The translations under genes were made by a program, and so were the position numbers. Shown here in pieces: positions 54,926 to 63,801 of a stretch of DNA of 64,000 bases. Each line of letters opens with the position of its first letter. Position 1 is the stretch's first letter. The notes under the pieces are model-generated. The model did no database searches, was not told where the DNA came from, and saw only the letters and a program-made list of their open reading frames with translations. The stretch comes from JBGPQJ01 sp963829485 (GTDB lineage Bacteria; Chloroflexota; Anaerolineae; Anaerolineales; Villigracilaceae), in NCBI GenBank assembly GCA_963829485.1, contig CAWHIK010000008.1, positions 124,001 to 188,000 of the forward strand, written 5' to 3'.

Positions 54926-55651
54926 ATGGAAACCCAAACCAACGAGACCGTCCAGCGCAAGACGCTGAAGGATGAAATATTCGAAGTCCTGCACAAGCGT
55001 ATCATCGCGGGTAAGTATGCCCCCGGCGAATGGCTCAGGCAGGAGGAGATTGCTTCACAACTCGGCGTGAGTCAAACGCCGGTAAGGGAAGCCCTTGACC
55101 TGCTCGTCTCAGCCGGGCTGGCGGAACGTGTCCCCTACACCGGGGTGCGGGTAACGCAGCTATCGACAGATGAAATCATCAACTCTTACGGTATGCGGCT
55201 GATGCTGGAGCCGGCAGCTACGCGATGGGCAGCAACCCTGATTCAAAAAGATCAGGTAAACGAGTTGTACCGCATCCTGGACGAAATGAAGAACCACTCG
55301 TCGCTGAACGACATGTCCACCCAACGCCAGCTCAGCCGGGAGTTCCATCTGTCCATCGTGTCCGCAAGCCGGAATGCGCTCATGGTGCGTTTGTACCAGG
55401 TGGTCGCCAACGCATTCCCGGACTGGATGTTGTACGAGGTGATGTTCCGCCGCCCGGAATTGCTCGAACAAAGCCTGGCGCGGGAGTATCAGCAACACAA
55501 AGCTATCGTCGACGCGCTCGCCGCCGGAAAGCCTGATCAGGCGGAGCAGAAAGCTCTGGATCATATTCTTCAACTGGGGCGCGACCTAGAGTCACTGTTG
55601 CAAATTCCGGGTGAACTTATCAAGGCAAAAGAACAGCAGGCAAGACATTAA
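54926..55651 (+). CDS. GntR/FadR-family transcriptional regulator
   Basis: A 241-residue regulator with an N-terminal winged helix (WLRQEEIASQLGVSQTPVREAL, residues 33-54) and an FCD ligand domain. The FCD domain often binds metals through Asp/His residues, here seen as HLSIVSASRN, YEVMFRRPELL and HKAIVDALAAG. It precedes the corrinoid protein gene and may sense the methylated substrate. No ribosome site is visible before the ATG. Confidence 0.85.
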   Translation: METQTNETVQRKTLKDEIFEVLHKRIIAGKYAPGEWLRQEEIASQLGVSQTPVREALDLLVSAGLAERVPYTGVRVTQLSTDEIINSYGMRLMLEPAATRWAATLIQKDQVNELYRILDEMKNHSSLNDMSTQRQLSREFHLSIVSASRNALMVRLYQVVANAFPDWMLYEVMFRRPELLEQSLAREYQQHKAIVDALAAGKPDQAEQKALDHILQLGRDLESLLQIPGELIKAKEQQARH

Positions 55652-55688
55652 TCAAATCATCATTGATTGCAAGAAAAAAGGAGAGAAT

Positions 55689-56339
55689 ATGAACAAGGAA
55701 GAACTTTTCAAGAAAATGGCACAAAGCATCGTTGACGGCGATTCGGATATGGCCGAGTCTCTTGCCAAGGAAGCCATCGAAGCCGGCATCGACCCGCTGG
55801 AAGCCATCACGGACGGCTACGTTGTCGGCGTCAACCAGGTGGGCGAATCGTTCTCGTGCGGAATGGCTTTTTTGCCTGAACTGGTCATGGCCGGCGAAGC
55901 GATGAAACTGGCTGTCGCCACGCTCGAGCCTGAGATGCAGAAACGCGGCTCGGAACGAAAAATGCTGGGCAAGGTTGTGATCGCGACCGTGGAAGGCGAC
56001 ATTCATGAAATCGGCAAGTCACTGGTGGCGACCATGCTGGGCGCATCCGGTTTTCAGATCTACGACCTCGGCGTGGACGTCCCCGCAGACAAGATCATCG
56101 CCAAAGCCCTCGAAGTCAACGCGGACATCATCTGCATGAGCGCCTTGCTCACCACCACCATGGTGCGGCAGAAGGAAGTCATCGAGGAGCTTGACAAGGA
56201 AGGTCTGCACAGCAGGATCAAGGTCATGGTGGGCGGCGCTCCGATCACCAAGGAATGGGTCAAGTCCATCAACGCAGACGGCTACTCGGAAGATGCCATC
56301 GGCGCGGTGAACGTCGCCAAGCAGGTGATGGGCATCTAG
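55689..56339 (+). CDS. Corrinoid-binding methyltransferase protein (MttC/MtbC-like)
   Basis: A 216-residue B12-binding protein; the start at 55689 follows AAGGAGAG. The N-terminal helical domain (residues 1-85) ends at the cobalamin cap, and the Rossmann domain holds the base-off signature VEGDIHEIGKS with His106 as the axial ligand, then LGVDVPADK and VGGAPITKEW. It takes methyl from MttB proteins and passes it to a second methyltransferase. The gene lies 24 bases before the first MttB-like gene, probably translated with it. Confidence 0.92.
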   Translation: MNKEELFKKMAQSIVDGDSDMAESLAKEAIEAGIDPLEAITDGYVVGVNQVGESFSCGMAFLPELVMAGEAMKLAVATLEPEMQKRGSERKMLGKVVIATVEGDIHEIGKSLVATMLGASGFQIYDLGVDVPADKIIAKALEVNADIICMSALLTTTMVRQKEVIEELDKEGLHSRIKVMVGGAPITKEWVKSINADGYSEDAIGAVNVAKQVMGI

Positions 56340-56363
56340 GCTGCTGATCCCGGGAGGGATTTC

Positions 56364-57810
56364 ATGACCAAAAAAATCAAATCCATCACCAACCCCAAAC
56401 TGAAGCTTGAGATTTTAACCCCGTCCGAAGTCAAGCAGATCCATGATGCAACGCTATGGATCATCGAGAAAGTGGGAGTGCGCTTCCCGTCTGAAAAAGC
56501 TTTAAAGATCTGGATGGCTGCCGGCGCTGAGATCGATTGGGATAAGAAGATCGTCCGCGCCAAAGGTGAATTGATCGAGAAGGCGCTGAAGTCCTGCCCG
56601 CCCGGGTACACCCTGTCCGCACGCGACCCGCAGCAGGATCTGCCGCTTGACGGCAACCATGTCTTCGTCGGCACGGATGGCTGCGGCGTGGAAGTCCTCG
56701 ATATCGAAACCGGTCAACGGCGGGTCTCCCGCCTTCAGGATGTGCGGGATGTCTCGCGCATTGCCGACGCCACCGAAGAAGTCGGCTTCCATTGGGTGCC
56801 GGTTTCCGCACAGGATAAACCGCCGGAAACCCGCGGGCTGCACGAGATAAAGACCATCTGGGAAAACTCCACCAAACACGTCCAAACCGAATCCATTTAT
56901 AACGAGCGCGAAGCCCGGGCAGCGATCGAAATGGCGGCATTGATCGTAGGCGGGAAGGACAAGCTGCGCGAACGGCCAGTTCTTTCGCTGATGCAATGCT
57001 CCGCCCCTCCGCTGGGACACGACGGCGGCAGCCTGGATGCGGCGCTTGTGGCCGCCGAATACGGTCTCCCCACCGGTTTCATGACCATGGCGGCCAACCT
57101 GACGACCGGTCCTGCCACGCTGGCTGGCAACCTTGCCGTCGGCAATGCGGAAGTCATCGCAGCCACCGCGTTGCTGCAGCTTGCATACCCCGGCGCGCCC
57201 GTCTTCTACGCCGCCGCGCAAACTGCCTCCGACCTGCGCAACGGGGCATACACCGGCGGAGGTCCCGAGGATTTCCTGTACGGTGCTGCAGGGAATGTGC
57301 TCTCTGATTTTTACAAGATTCCGCTCTCGATGGGTTCCTTCGCCACCGGCGCCAAACAGCCCAACTGGCAGGCGGGCATCGAGAACAGCCTGTCCACCTT
57401 CATGGCCTGCATCGTCATGTCCGACATGCTGCTTGGGGTTGGATTCCTGCACGGCAGCCGCATCTGGTCCTATGCCGAGATGATGATGGATTGCGAGATA
57501 TTCTCCATCATCCACAAGACCATGCAAGGTATCGTGGTTAATGAGCGAGACGCTCGCCCTCGATGCCATTGCCGCTGTCGGACCGGGCGGAAATTTCCTC
57601 TCGCAGAAGCACACGCGCGCCCACATGCGCGACCTCTTCCTGCCGCAGTTCATGGACCGGCGTCCCTACAATGAATGGGAAACCAAGAAGGACAATGCTT
57701 CCGATTGGGCGCTTGCCAAAGCCCGAAAGACTCTCGCCGAGCATCAGCCGGATCCGCTGGATGAAAAAATCAGCAGCGAAATGGGAAAAATCATCGCCAG
57801 CCTCGAATAA
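56364..57810 (+). CDS. MttB-family methyltransferase 1 (non-pyrrolysine), one frame break
   Basis: An MttB-superfamily protein of about 480 residues. The barrel is complete: IHDATLWIIEKVGVRFPS at the start, FVGTDGCGVEVLDIETG, SPPLGHDGGSLDAALVAAEY and FYAAAQTASDLRNGAYTGG, the last quoted by its key residues. Near 57548 an extra C breaks VNEETLALDAIAAVG; after removal GGNFLSQKHT and the end are intact to 57810. No in-frame amber codon is involved, so this is a pyrrolysine-free homologue such as the glycine-betaine enzyme MtgB. It would move methyl from a quaternary amine to the corrinoid protein. Confidence 0.85.
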
Positions 57811-57835
57811 TGCCTCAAAGGATTGAACCGTATGT

Positions 57836-57866
57836 GGATGGGACTGTCTCCCCGACAGTCCCATCC
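57836..57866. terminator. Hairpin between MttB genes 1 and 2
   Basis: A perfect 13-base stem, GGATGGGACTGTC and GACAGTCCCATCC, with loop TCCCC, lies in the 75-base gap after the first MttB gene. There is no T tract, so it may slow or stop transcription partly or protect the upstream mRNA rather than end it. Confidence 0.6.
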
Positions 57867-57885
57867 GTTCCCCGAAAGGATTGCC

Positions 57886-59340
57886 ATGCAGCCGAATCTC
57901 TCCCTCCTCACCCCTGACCTGATCGCGCGTATCCTTGATGAAGCCTTTCAGTTGATGATGAACCCTGGCATCAAGGTTCAGTCTGCGGAAGCGATACGCT
58001 ATCTGGTGAACGCCGGCGCTTCCGTGGATGAATCCGCGGAAGTGGTCCATATCCCTGAAAAAATAGTCCGGCAGGCACTTGAGACTGTTCCGTCGGTATT
58101 TCATTTGTATGACCTGCATGGCAACCCGAAGGTGCAGTACGGCGGCGATGCAGTCCACTTCGACCCCGGCTCATCCGGTGTCCACATCCTGGACCCCGAC
58201 ACGCTTGAGCATAAGCCATCCCTCACTCCGGATTTGATCCGTGTGGTCAAAGTGGCGGAGATGCTCCCGCAGTTGGATGCGCAATCCACCGCCATCGTTT
58301 GTAATGAAATGCCCAAGACCATCGGGGACATGTGGCGATTGTACGTGGTGCTGATGCACTCCGAAAAACCCGTCGTGACCGGCGCATTTTCCATTAAAAC
58401 ACTTGAATCCATGTTGGAAATGCTGTCCATCCTCAGCGGCGGACGCAAAGTGCTGAAGGAGAAACCTCGGGCTGTTTTCGATGTCTGCCCATCCCCTCCG
58501 CTTATCTGGAGCGAATTCGGCGCGAACAATCTGATCGAGCTCGCCCGAGCCGGGGTTCCGGCTGAGATGGTCTCCATGCCGCTGGCAGGAGCTGCCGCAC
58601 CCGTCACATTGCTGGGCGCCATCACCCAGCACGCCGCTGAATGCCTGAGCGGAATCACCATCCACCAGCTTGTCCAGCCGGGGGCGCCGATCGTCTGGGG
58701 CGGTGCGCCGGCCATTTTTGACATGCGCAAGGGCACCACGCCGATGGGCGCCATCGAAACTGCCATGATCGATTCGGCCTATGCCCAGGTCGGAAAATCG
58801 CTCAACCTGCCCACCCACACCTACCTCGGCGCGTCCGATGCCAAGGTCGTGGATGCGCAGGCCGGCATGGAAAGCGGCATGACCGCCCTGGTCGGTGCCT
58901 TGTCCGGCATCAACATGATCTCCGGAGCAGGAATGCTTGACTTCCTTGCCTGTCAAAGTCCTGAAAAACTGGTGATCGATGCCGAGGGGATAGGCATGGC
59001 AAAGCGCCTGCTTGCCGGGCTTGAGCCTCGCACAAAAACACTCGCAACCGAGATGTTCGAGGGGATTAATTTCAAGGGTGATTTCCTGAAGAAAAAACTC
59101 ACCCGTAAATTGTTCCCGGTTGAGCAGTATCTTCCCAGCCCGGTGATCGACCGCGACTCAGTCCGCGGCTGGCAGGCTGCGGGAAGCCTGGATACATTCG
59201 CGCGCGCGAAGGAACGCGTCAAGACCATCCTGAAGGATTACAAACTGCCAGCCCTCGATCCGGCTCTCGAAAAAGAGATGAAAGCGCATGTCCGAAAATT
59301 TGCTGTCACAGCCGGCCTGGAAAAACTTCCGGAATTCTAG
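57886..59340 (+). CDS. MttB-family methyltransferase 2 (non-pyrrolysine)
   Basis: A 484-residue MttB-superfamily protein. The start at 57886 is chosen for a GAAAGGA site and because the hairpin lies just before it. Landmarks: HFDPGSSGVHILDPDTLE, GITIHQLVQPGAPIVWGGA, and GGAPAIFDMRKGTTPMGAIE. It is intact. It is clearly different from copy 1 (different N-terminus and C-terminus), so the substrates probably differ. No amber codon is used. Confidence 0.87.
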   Translation: MQPNLSLLTPDLIARILDEAFQLMMNPGIKVQSAEAIRYLVNAGASVDESAEVVHIPEKIVRQALETVPSVFHLYDLHGNPKVQYGGDAVHFDPGSSGVHILDPDTLEHKPSLTPDLIRVVKVAEMLPQLDAQSTAIVCNEMPKTIGDMWRLYVVLMHSEKPVVTGAFSIKTLESMLEMLSILSGGRKVLKEKPRAVFDVCPSPPLIWSEFGANNLIELARAGVPAEMVSMPLAGAAAPVTLLGAITQHAAECLSGITIHQLVQPGAPIVWGGAPAIFDMRKGTTPMGAIETAMIDSAYAQVGKSLNLPTHTYLGASDAKVVDAQAGMESGMTALVGALSGINMISGAGMLDFLACQSPEKLVIDAEGIGMAKRLLAGLEPRTKTLATEMFEGINFKGDFLKKKLTRKLFPVEQYLPSPVIDRDSVRGWQAAGSLDTFARAKERVKTILKDYKLPALDPALEKEMKAHVRKFAVTAGLEKLPEF

Positions 59341-59342
59341 TT

Positions 59343-61121
59343 ATGCTCGACTTGTCCCAGCTGCTCCAGGTTCCGCATGTGGATCCGGCGTTTGATATTT
59401 CGCCGGACGGTTCGCGCATTGCATTTTCCTGGAACAAGACCGGCGATTGGCAGCTTTATGAACTGAATCTCGCTTCAGGTGAATCCCATGCAATAACAAA
59501 AAATACTGGAGCCAAATTCTCCCCCCATTATTCTCCGGACGGCACGCAGCTTGCCTATGTTGTCGATTTCGATGGCGGGGAAAACTTCCATCTCTATCTG
59601 AAGACCCTCTCGTCAGGGAAAGAACGCGACCTCACGCTGGATATTTCTTATGCGTTGCAACCAAACACGGCCTGGTCGCCGGATGGACGGGAGATCGCCT
59701 TCCTCGCCGACAAATCCGGACATTTCGACGCCTACATCCTGAACGTCAAAGATGGAAATTCCAGGCTCATATTCTCGAACGGTCATCCCTGCTGGAATGT
59801 AACCTGGTCCCCGGATGGGCGCTGGCTTGCTGTAGAAGTCGAAATGCGAGGGCAGGATTACAGCCTGTTCCTGGTTCCGCTTGAAGGAGGGGAACCGCTT
59901 GAAATAACTCATGGCGGTAAACCCATGAATGCCAGGCTCGCTGCTTGGTCGCCCGACAGCAAGAAACTCGTTTTCTCTTCAGACGCTCAGGGGTTTTACG
60001 ACATCGCAACATACGATATCACTCGCGGAACGGTCAGCTGGCTTACCGAGGGCATCGCGGAGGATCTCGACCCGGTTTACTCTCCAAATGGAAAGCTGAT
60101 GATCTTCGTCCGCTCCCGCGGCATCCAGACTTGGCTTGAACTGCGCGGCACCGGCAGGCACGCTAAACGCATCGAGGCGGGGGACGGAATCCACGCTAAG
60201 CCCGTGTTCACTCCTGACAACAAGCAGGCAGTCTTTATATTTGAGAGCCCGAACAAACCTCCCGATCTCTGGAGTTTGAATGCCTCGAGCGGTGCATGCC
60301 GTCAACTCACGAATTCTTTACCAGAGGAGTTGGCACAATCCCATTTTGCGACGCCGCGCGAGATCCGTTATACCGGAATGGACGGGGTCTCCGTTCCTGC
60401 GCTTTTATTCATTCCACCTGGAGTGAAACCCCCCGCCCCGGCGGTCGTCCTCATCCACGGCGGACCGAACTACCACTACCAGGCCATGTGGCATCCCATC
60501 ACGGCGCATTTAGTCAGCCGCGGCTGGGTCGTGCTCGCCCCCAATTACCGCGGTTCCACCGGTTACGGGCGCGCCTGGCAGACCGCCAATATCATGGACA
60601 TCGGCAGCGTGGATACCCGGGACTGCGCTGCGGGAGCATGTCATCTCATCTCCACCGGGTACGCCGACCCGGAAAGAATCGCCATTTCCGGTCAAAGCCA
60701 CGGCGGGTACCTGACCATGTCCTGCCTGACTCAGTTTCCCGACCTGTGGGCAGCCGGTTCGGCGGTGGTCCCCTTTCTGAATTTTTTCACCAGCCACGAA
60801 AACTCCCGCCCCGACCTGCAGCACTGGGATATCGAAAATATGGGCGACCCCCGCGAGAATTTCGACTTGTGGCGCGCGCGTTCCCCTTACTACTTTCTGG
60901 ACAAGGTCAAAGCGCCGGTTCAGTTCATTTGCGGAGAGAACGATCCTCGCTGCCCGCCCAGCGAATCGGAAGCCGCCCGCGACCGATTAATGGACCTCGG
61001 CCGGGATGTGGATTTCATCCTGTACGAGGATGAAGGCCATGGTTTTCTTAAAACAAGCAATGTCGTCTCGTCCGAATTAAGACGGGTCAAGTTTCTGGCA
61101 AAATACCTGGAACCAAAGTAA
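59343..61121 (+). CDS. S9-family peptidase (acylaminoacyl-/prolyl-oligopeptidase-like)
   Basis: A 592-residue serine peptidase. The first 330 residues form a WD40-like beta-propeller (repeats with 'WSPDGR'), which limits entry to short peptides. The alpha/beta-hydrolase domain holds the nucleophile Ser452 in GQSHGG, Asp534 in GENDPRCP and His566 in DEGHGFL. There is no signal peptide, so it is cytoplasmic. It lies 2 bases after MttB gene 2 and 15 before MttB gene 3, which points to a shared task in one pathway. Confidence 0.88.
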   Translation: MLDLSQLLQVPHVDPAFDISPDGSRIAFSWNKTGDWQLYELNLASGESHAITKNTGAKFSPHYSPDGTQLAYVVDFDGGENFHLYLKTLSSGKERDLTLDISYALQPNTAWSPDGREIAFLADKSGHFDAYILNVKDGNSRLIFSNGHPCWNVTWSPDGRWLAVEVEMRGQDYSLFLVPLEGGEPLEITHGGKPMNARLAAWSPDSKKLVFSSDAQGFYDIATYDITRGTVSWLTEGIAEDLDPVYSPNGKLMIFVRSRGIQTWLELRGTGRHAKRIEAGDGIHAKPVFTPDNKQAVFIFESPNKPPDLWSLNASSGACRQLTNSLPEELAQSHFATPREIRYTGMDGVSVPALLFIPPGVKPPAPAVVLIHGGPNYHYQAMWHPITAHLVSRGWVVLAPNYRGSTGYGRAWQTANIMDIGSVDTRDCAAGACHLISTGYADPERIAISGQSHGGYLTMSCLTQFPDLWAAGSAVVPFLNFFTSHENSRPDLQHWDIENMGDPRENFDLWRARSPYYFLDKVKAPVQFICGENDPRCPPSESEAARDRLMDLGRDVDFILYEDEGHGFLKTSNVVSSELRRVKFLAKYLEPK

Positions 61122-61136
61122 TCTTCAGGAGAACAC

Positions 61137-62549
61137 ATGCCTCAATTCAACATTCTTTCCCCGCAGGAAGTTGAATCCCTGCACCATGCCTCTCTGCGGA
61201 TTTTGAGTGAGACCGGCTTCCTAATGACACATGCCGGCGCGCGCCGCATTCTCACCGACGCTGGCGCTACATCGAAGGGTGACCGCGTTCAACTCCCCCC
61301 GGAGCTGATTGAAAAATGTATTGCCTCAGCCGGAAAAAAGGTCAGCGTCAAGGGACGCGGAGGCGGGGTCAAAACGCTGGGGGAAGGGAGTCTCTACTTC
61401 CACAACCTGGGCGGCGCCCGGGATGTGTACAACTCGGAAAATGAAACAAAACGCTATGCGGTTGTTCAGGATGTGCGCGATGCCACCCGCCTGCTGGACG
61501 CCCTGGAAAATTGCCACACCATCACGCCTTTCTTCACCCCTCAGGATGTGCCGGGCGCGCTCATGTCGCTGGCCATGTACCGTCATGCCATGCCCTTCAC
61601 CACCAAGCCGCTGCAAGGTCCGGGTGTGCAATATGCATCCGAGGTCAAGTATGCTGTTCGGATGGCAGAAGTCATCGGGGTGCCCGCGGAGGTACTCACC
61701 CTGTCGCTCTCTCCGGTCAGCCCGCTGGCGCTGCCCGACCACGAGGCGGAAGCTATCATGGCCATCGCAGAAGCCGGCATCACCTTTGCGCCGCTGCCCT
61801 GCCCTACTGCAGGCACAACCGCGCCATTCTCGATCGCGGGTGCCATCGCCCAGCAAAATGCGGAGAACCTCTTCGCGCTGGTGCTGGCACAGCTGGTTCA
61901 TCCCGGGCTGCCCATCGCCTATTGCGGACGCCTGGCGATGATGGAGCCGCGTACCGGTATCTCGGTCTGGGGCGGGCTTGAGCTGGGGCTGGCGTCTGCC
62001 GGCACGGTGCAGATCGGTCATCGCTATGGATTCTCCGTCAATGTCTACGGATTTTCCACCAACGCCCACACGCTCGATGTGCAAAATGGATTCGAGCGCG
62101 GGCTGAATGCCCTCATCCCTGCGCTGGCCGGCGCGGACGAACTCTCGGGCATCGGCGAGATGGAAGCCGGTGTGAGTGGATCGTTTGCCCAGATGGTAGC
62201 GGACAATGAATTTGCATCCAGCATCCTCCGCGCCCGAAAGGGTTTTCAGACAAACGAAGAAACCCTGGCTGTGGATGTCATCGCCACGGTCATGAACGGA
62301 TCACGCAATTTCCTTGGCCAGAAGCACACTATGAAATATCTAAAGTCGGGTGAAGTCCTGCTGACAAAACTGGCGGAGCGCGGCACCTGGGAAAATTGGG
62401 AAAGCGAAGAACGCAAAGGATTCCTCGAACGGGCACACGCTGAGGCTGAAAAAATCCTGCGCGAGCATATTGTTCCGCCCCTTGACGATACCCAGGAGAA
62501 AGAATTGGACCAAATCATGGCAGCAGCTCACAAGGAATTGGTAAAGTAA
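61137..62549 (+). CDS. MttB-family methyltransferase 3 (non-pyrrolysine)
   Basis: A 470-residue MttB-superfamily protein, intact. Landmarks: LHHASLRILSETGFLM, YFHNLGGARDVYNSE, PCPTAGTTAPFSIAGAIAQQ and NEETLAVDVIATVMNGSRNF, and LGQKHTMKYLKSGE. A GGAG site precedes the ATG. No amber codon is used. The third copy in the cluster, again with its own N-terminus, suggests that several substrates, or several methyl groups of one substrate, are processed. Confidence 0.87.
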   Translation: MPQFNILSPQEVESLHHASLRILSETGFLMTHAGARRILTDAGATSKGDRVQLPPELIEKCIASAGKKVSVKGRGGGVKTLGEGSLYFHNLGGARDVYNSENETKRYAVVQDVRDATRLLDALENCHTITPFFTPQDVPGALMSLAMYRHAMPFTTKPLQGPGVQYASEVKYAVRMAEVIGVPAEVLTLSLSPVSPLALPDHEAEAIMAIAEAGITFAPLPCPTAGTTAPFSIAGAIAQQNAENLFALVLAQLVHPGLPIAYCGRLAMMEPRTGISVWGGLELGLASAGTVQIGHRYGFSVNVYGFSTNAHTLDVQNGFERGLNALIPALAGADELSGIGEMEAGVSGSFAQMVADNEFASSILRARKGFQTNEETLAVDVIATVMNGSRNFLGQKHTMKYLKSGEVLLTKLAERGTWENWESEERKGFLERAHAEAEKILREHIVPPLDDTQEKELDQIMAAAHKELVK

Positions 62550-62585
62550 AATCATCGGATACTCATTATTGATGCAGGAGAATTC

Positions 62586-63746
62586 ATGCTTGATAAAGCA
62601 AAAGCCATTAACAAACAGATCGTAGACTGGCGGCGTGATTTTCACATGCACCCCGAGCTGGGATTTACCGAGGCGCGCACTTCAGCAAAGGTCGCTGAAA
62701 TTTGCGAAAGCCTGGGTTACCGGGTCAGGCGCGGGGTCGGGAGAACGGGCGTGGTCGCTGATTTCGGGAATGGAAAGCCGGTCGTCGCCATTCGCGCAGA
62801 CATGGATGCCCTCCCCATCCTTGAAGCCAACGATGTGCCGTATGTCTCCCATAATGCTGGCGTGATGCATGCCTGCGGGCATGACAGTCACACCGCCATG
62901 GCGCTTGGTGCGGCGTCACTGCTGGCAAAGGAAAAATTCCCCGGTACGGTGCGCTTCCTGTTTCAGCCATCCGAGGAAATCGGGGACGAGGAAGGCATCA
63001 GCGGCGCTCCGCGCATGATCGAGGACGGCGCCATCGAAGGCGTGGATTTCGTCATCGCCCAGCATGTGGACGCCGTGGCGGCTACCGGTACCATTGGCAT
63101 CGAATCGGGACCGACCTCAGGAGGGGTTGATTCCTGGTTCGGAAAGGTGATCGGCCGCGGCGGGCATGGAGCAAAACCCGAAGCCACTGTGGACCCGTTC
63201 TTCATCACCGCCCACGTCATTTTCGCGCTGAACGGCATCATCTCGCGCCGCATCAACCCATTCGACGCGGCTGTAGTCAGCATCGGGTCGGTTAACGGCG
63301 GATTCACACAGAATGTTATCCCGGACCATGTGGAAATCACTGGCACGCTGCGGTATGCAGATTCCAGTGTGCAGAAACTAATCCATGCCGAGATCACACG
63401 CGCCTTTGAAATCTCAAGAACACTGGGTGGCGATTATGAGTTGAAATTCGAAATCGGCGATCCGCCTCTGGTCAATGATCATGAAGTATCGGAAGTGATC
63501 CGATCAGTGGGAATTGACCTGCTGGGCGTGGAAAATGTGCATCCGATCGTAAAGACCCTGGGAGCGGAGGATTTTGGACGATTCCTGGAGCATGCCCCTG
63601 GCGCCATGTTCACACTTGGGGTTCTCATCGACGACGACCCGCGGCAAATCCACAATCCGCGTTTTGACATCAATGAGAATGCCCTGCCGATCGGAACTGC
63701 CGTGCTGGCAGAAACCGCGTTAAGATTCCTGCGTTCAAGATCGTAA
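62586..63746 (+). CDS. M20-family amidohydrolase (N-acyl-amino-acid/IAA-amino-acid type)
   Basis: A 386-residue di-metal hydrolase. The metal site is visible in MHPELGFTEARTS, RADMDALPI, HACGHDSHTAM, QPSEEIGDEEG and VIAQHVDAV, in the usual order. It cleaves amide bonds between an acyl group and an amino acid or amine. A GGAG site lies 7 bases before the ATG. Standing between an MttB gene and the pterin methyltransferase gene, it may release the methylated amine from an amide before demethylation. Confidence 0.85.
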   Translation: MLDKAKAINKQIVDWRRDFHMHPELGFTEARTSAKVAEICESLGYRVRRGVGRTGVVADFGNGKPVVAIRADMDALPILEANDVPYVSHNAGVMHACGHDSHTAMALGAASLLAKEKFPGTVRFLFQPSEEIGDEEGISGAPRMIEDGAIEGVDFVIAQHVDAVAATGTIGIESGPTSGGVDSWFGKVIGRGGHGAKPEATVDPFFITAHVIFALNGIISRRINPFDAAVVSIGSVNGGFTQNVIPDHVEITGTLRYADSSVQKLIHAEITRAFEISRTLGGDYELKFEIGDPPLVNDHEVSEVIRSVGIDLLGVENVHPIVKTLGAEDFGRFLEHAPGAMFTLGVLIDDDPRQIHNPRFDINENALPIGTAVLAETALRFLRSRS

Positions 63747-63801
63747 TTTCAGACCCATTCAATTATCACATTATGCAAAGACAGGAAGCAAGGAGACCAT
63801 C

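Noticed and set aside
57541..57560. Pyrrolysine (amber) read-through in MttB gene 1
   Set aside because: The break is an extra C in GAGCGAG, not a TAG, and the position does not match the catalytic pyrrolysine of true MttB.
56502..57653. 383-residue open frame on the minus strand
   Set aside because: Antisense of MttB gene 1; composition and lack of motifs show it is a shadow.
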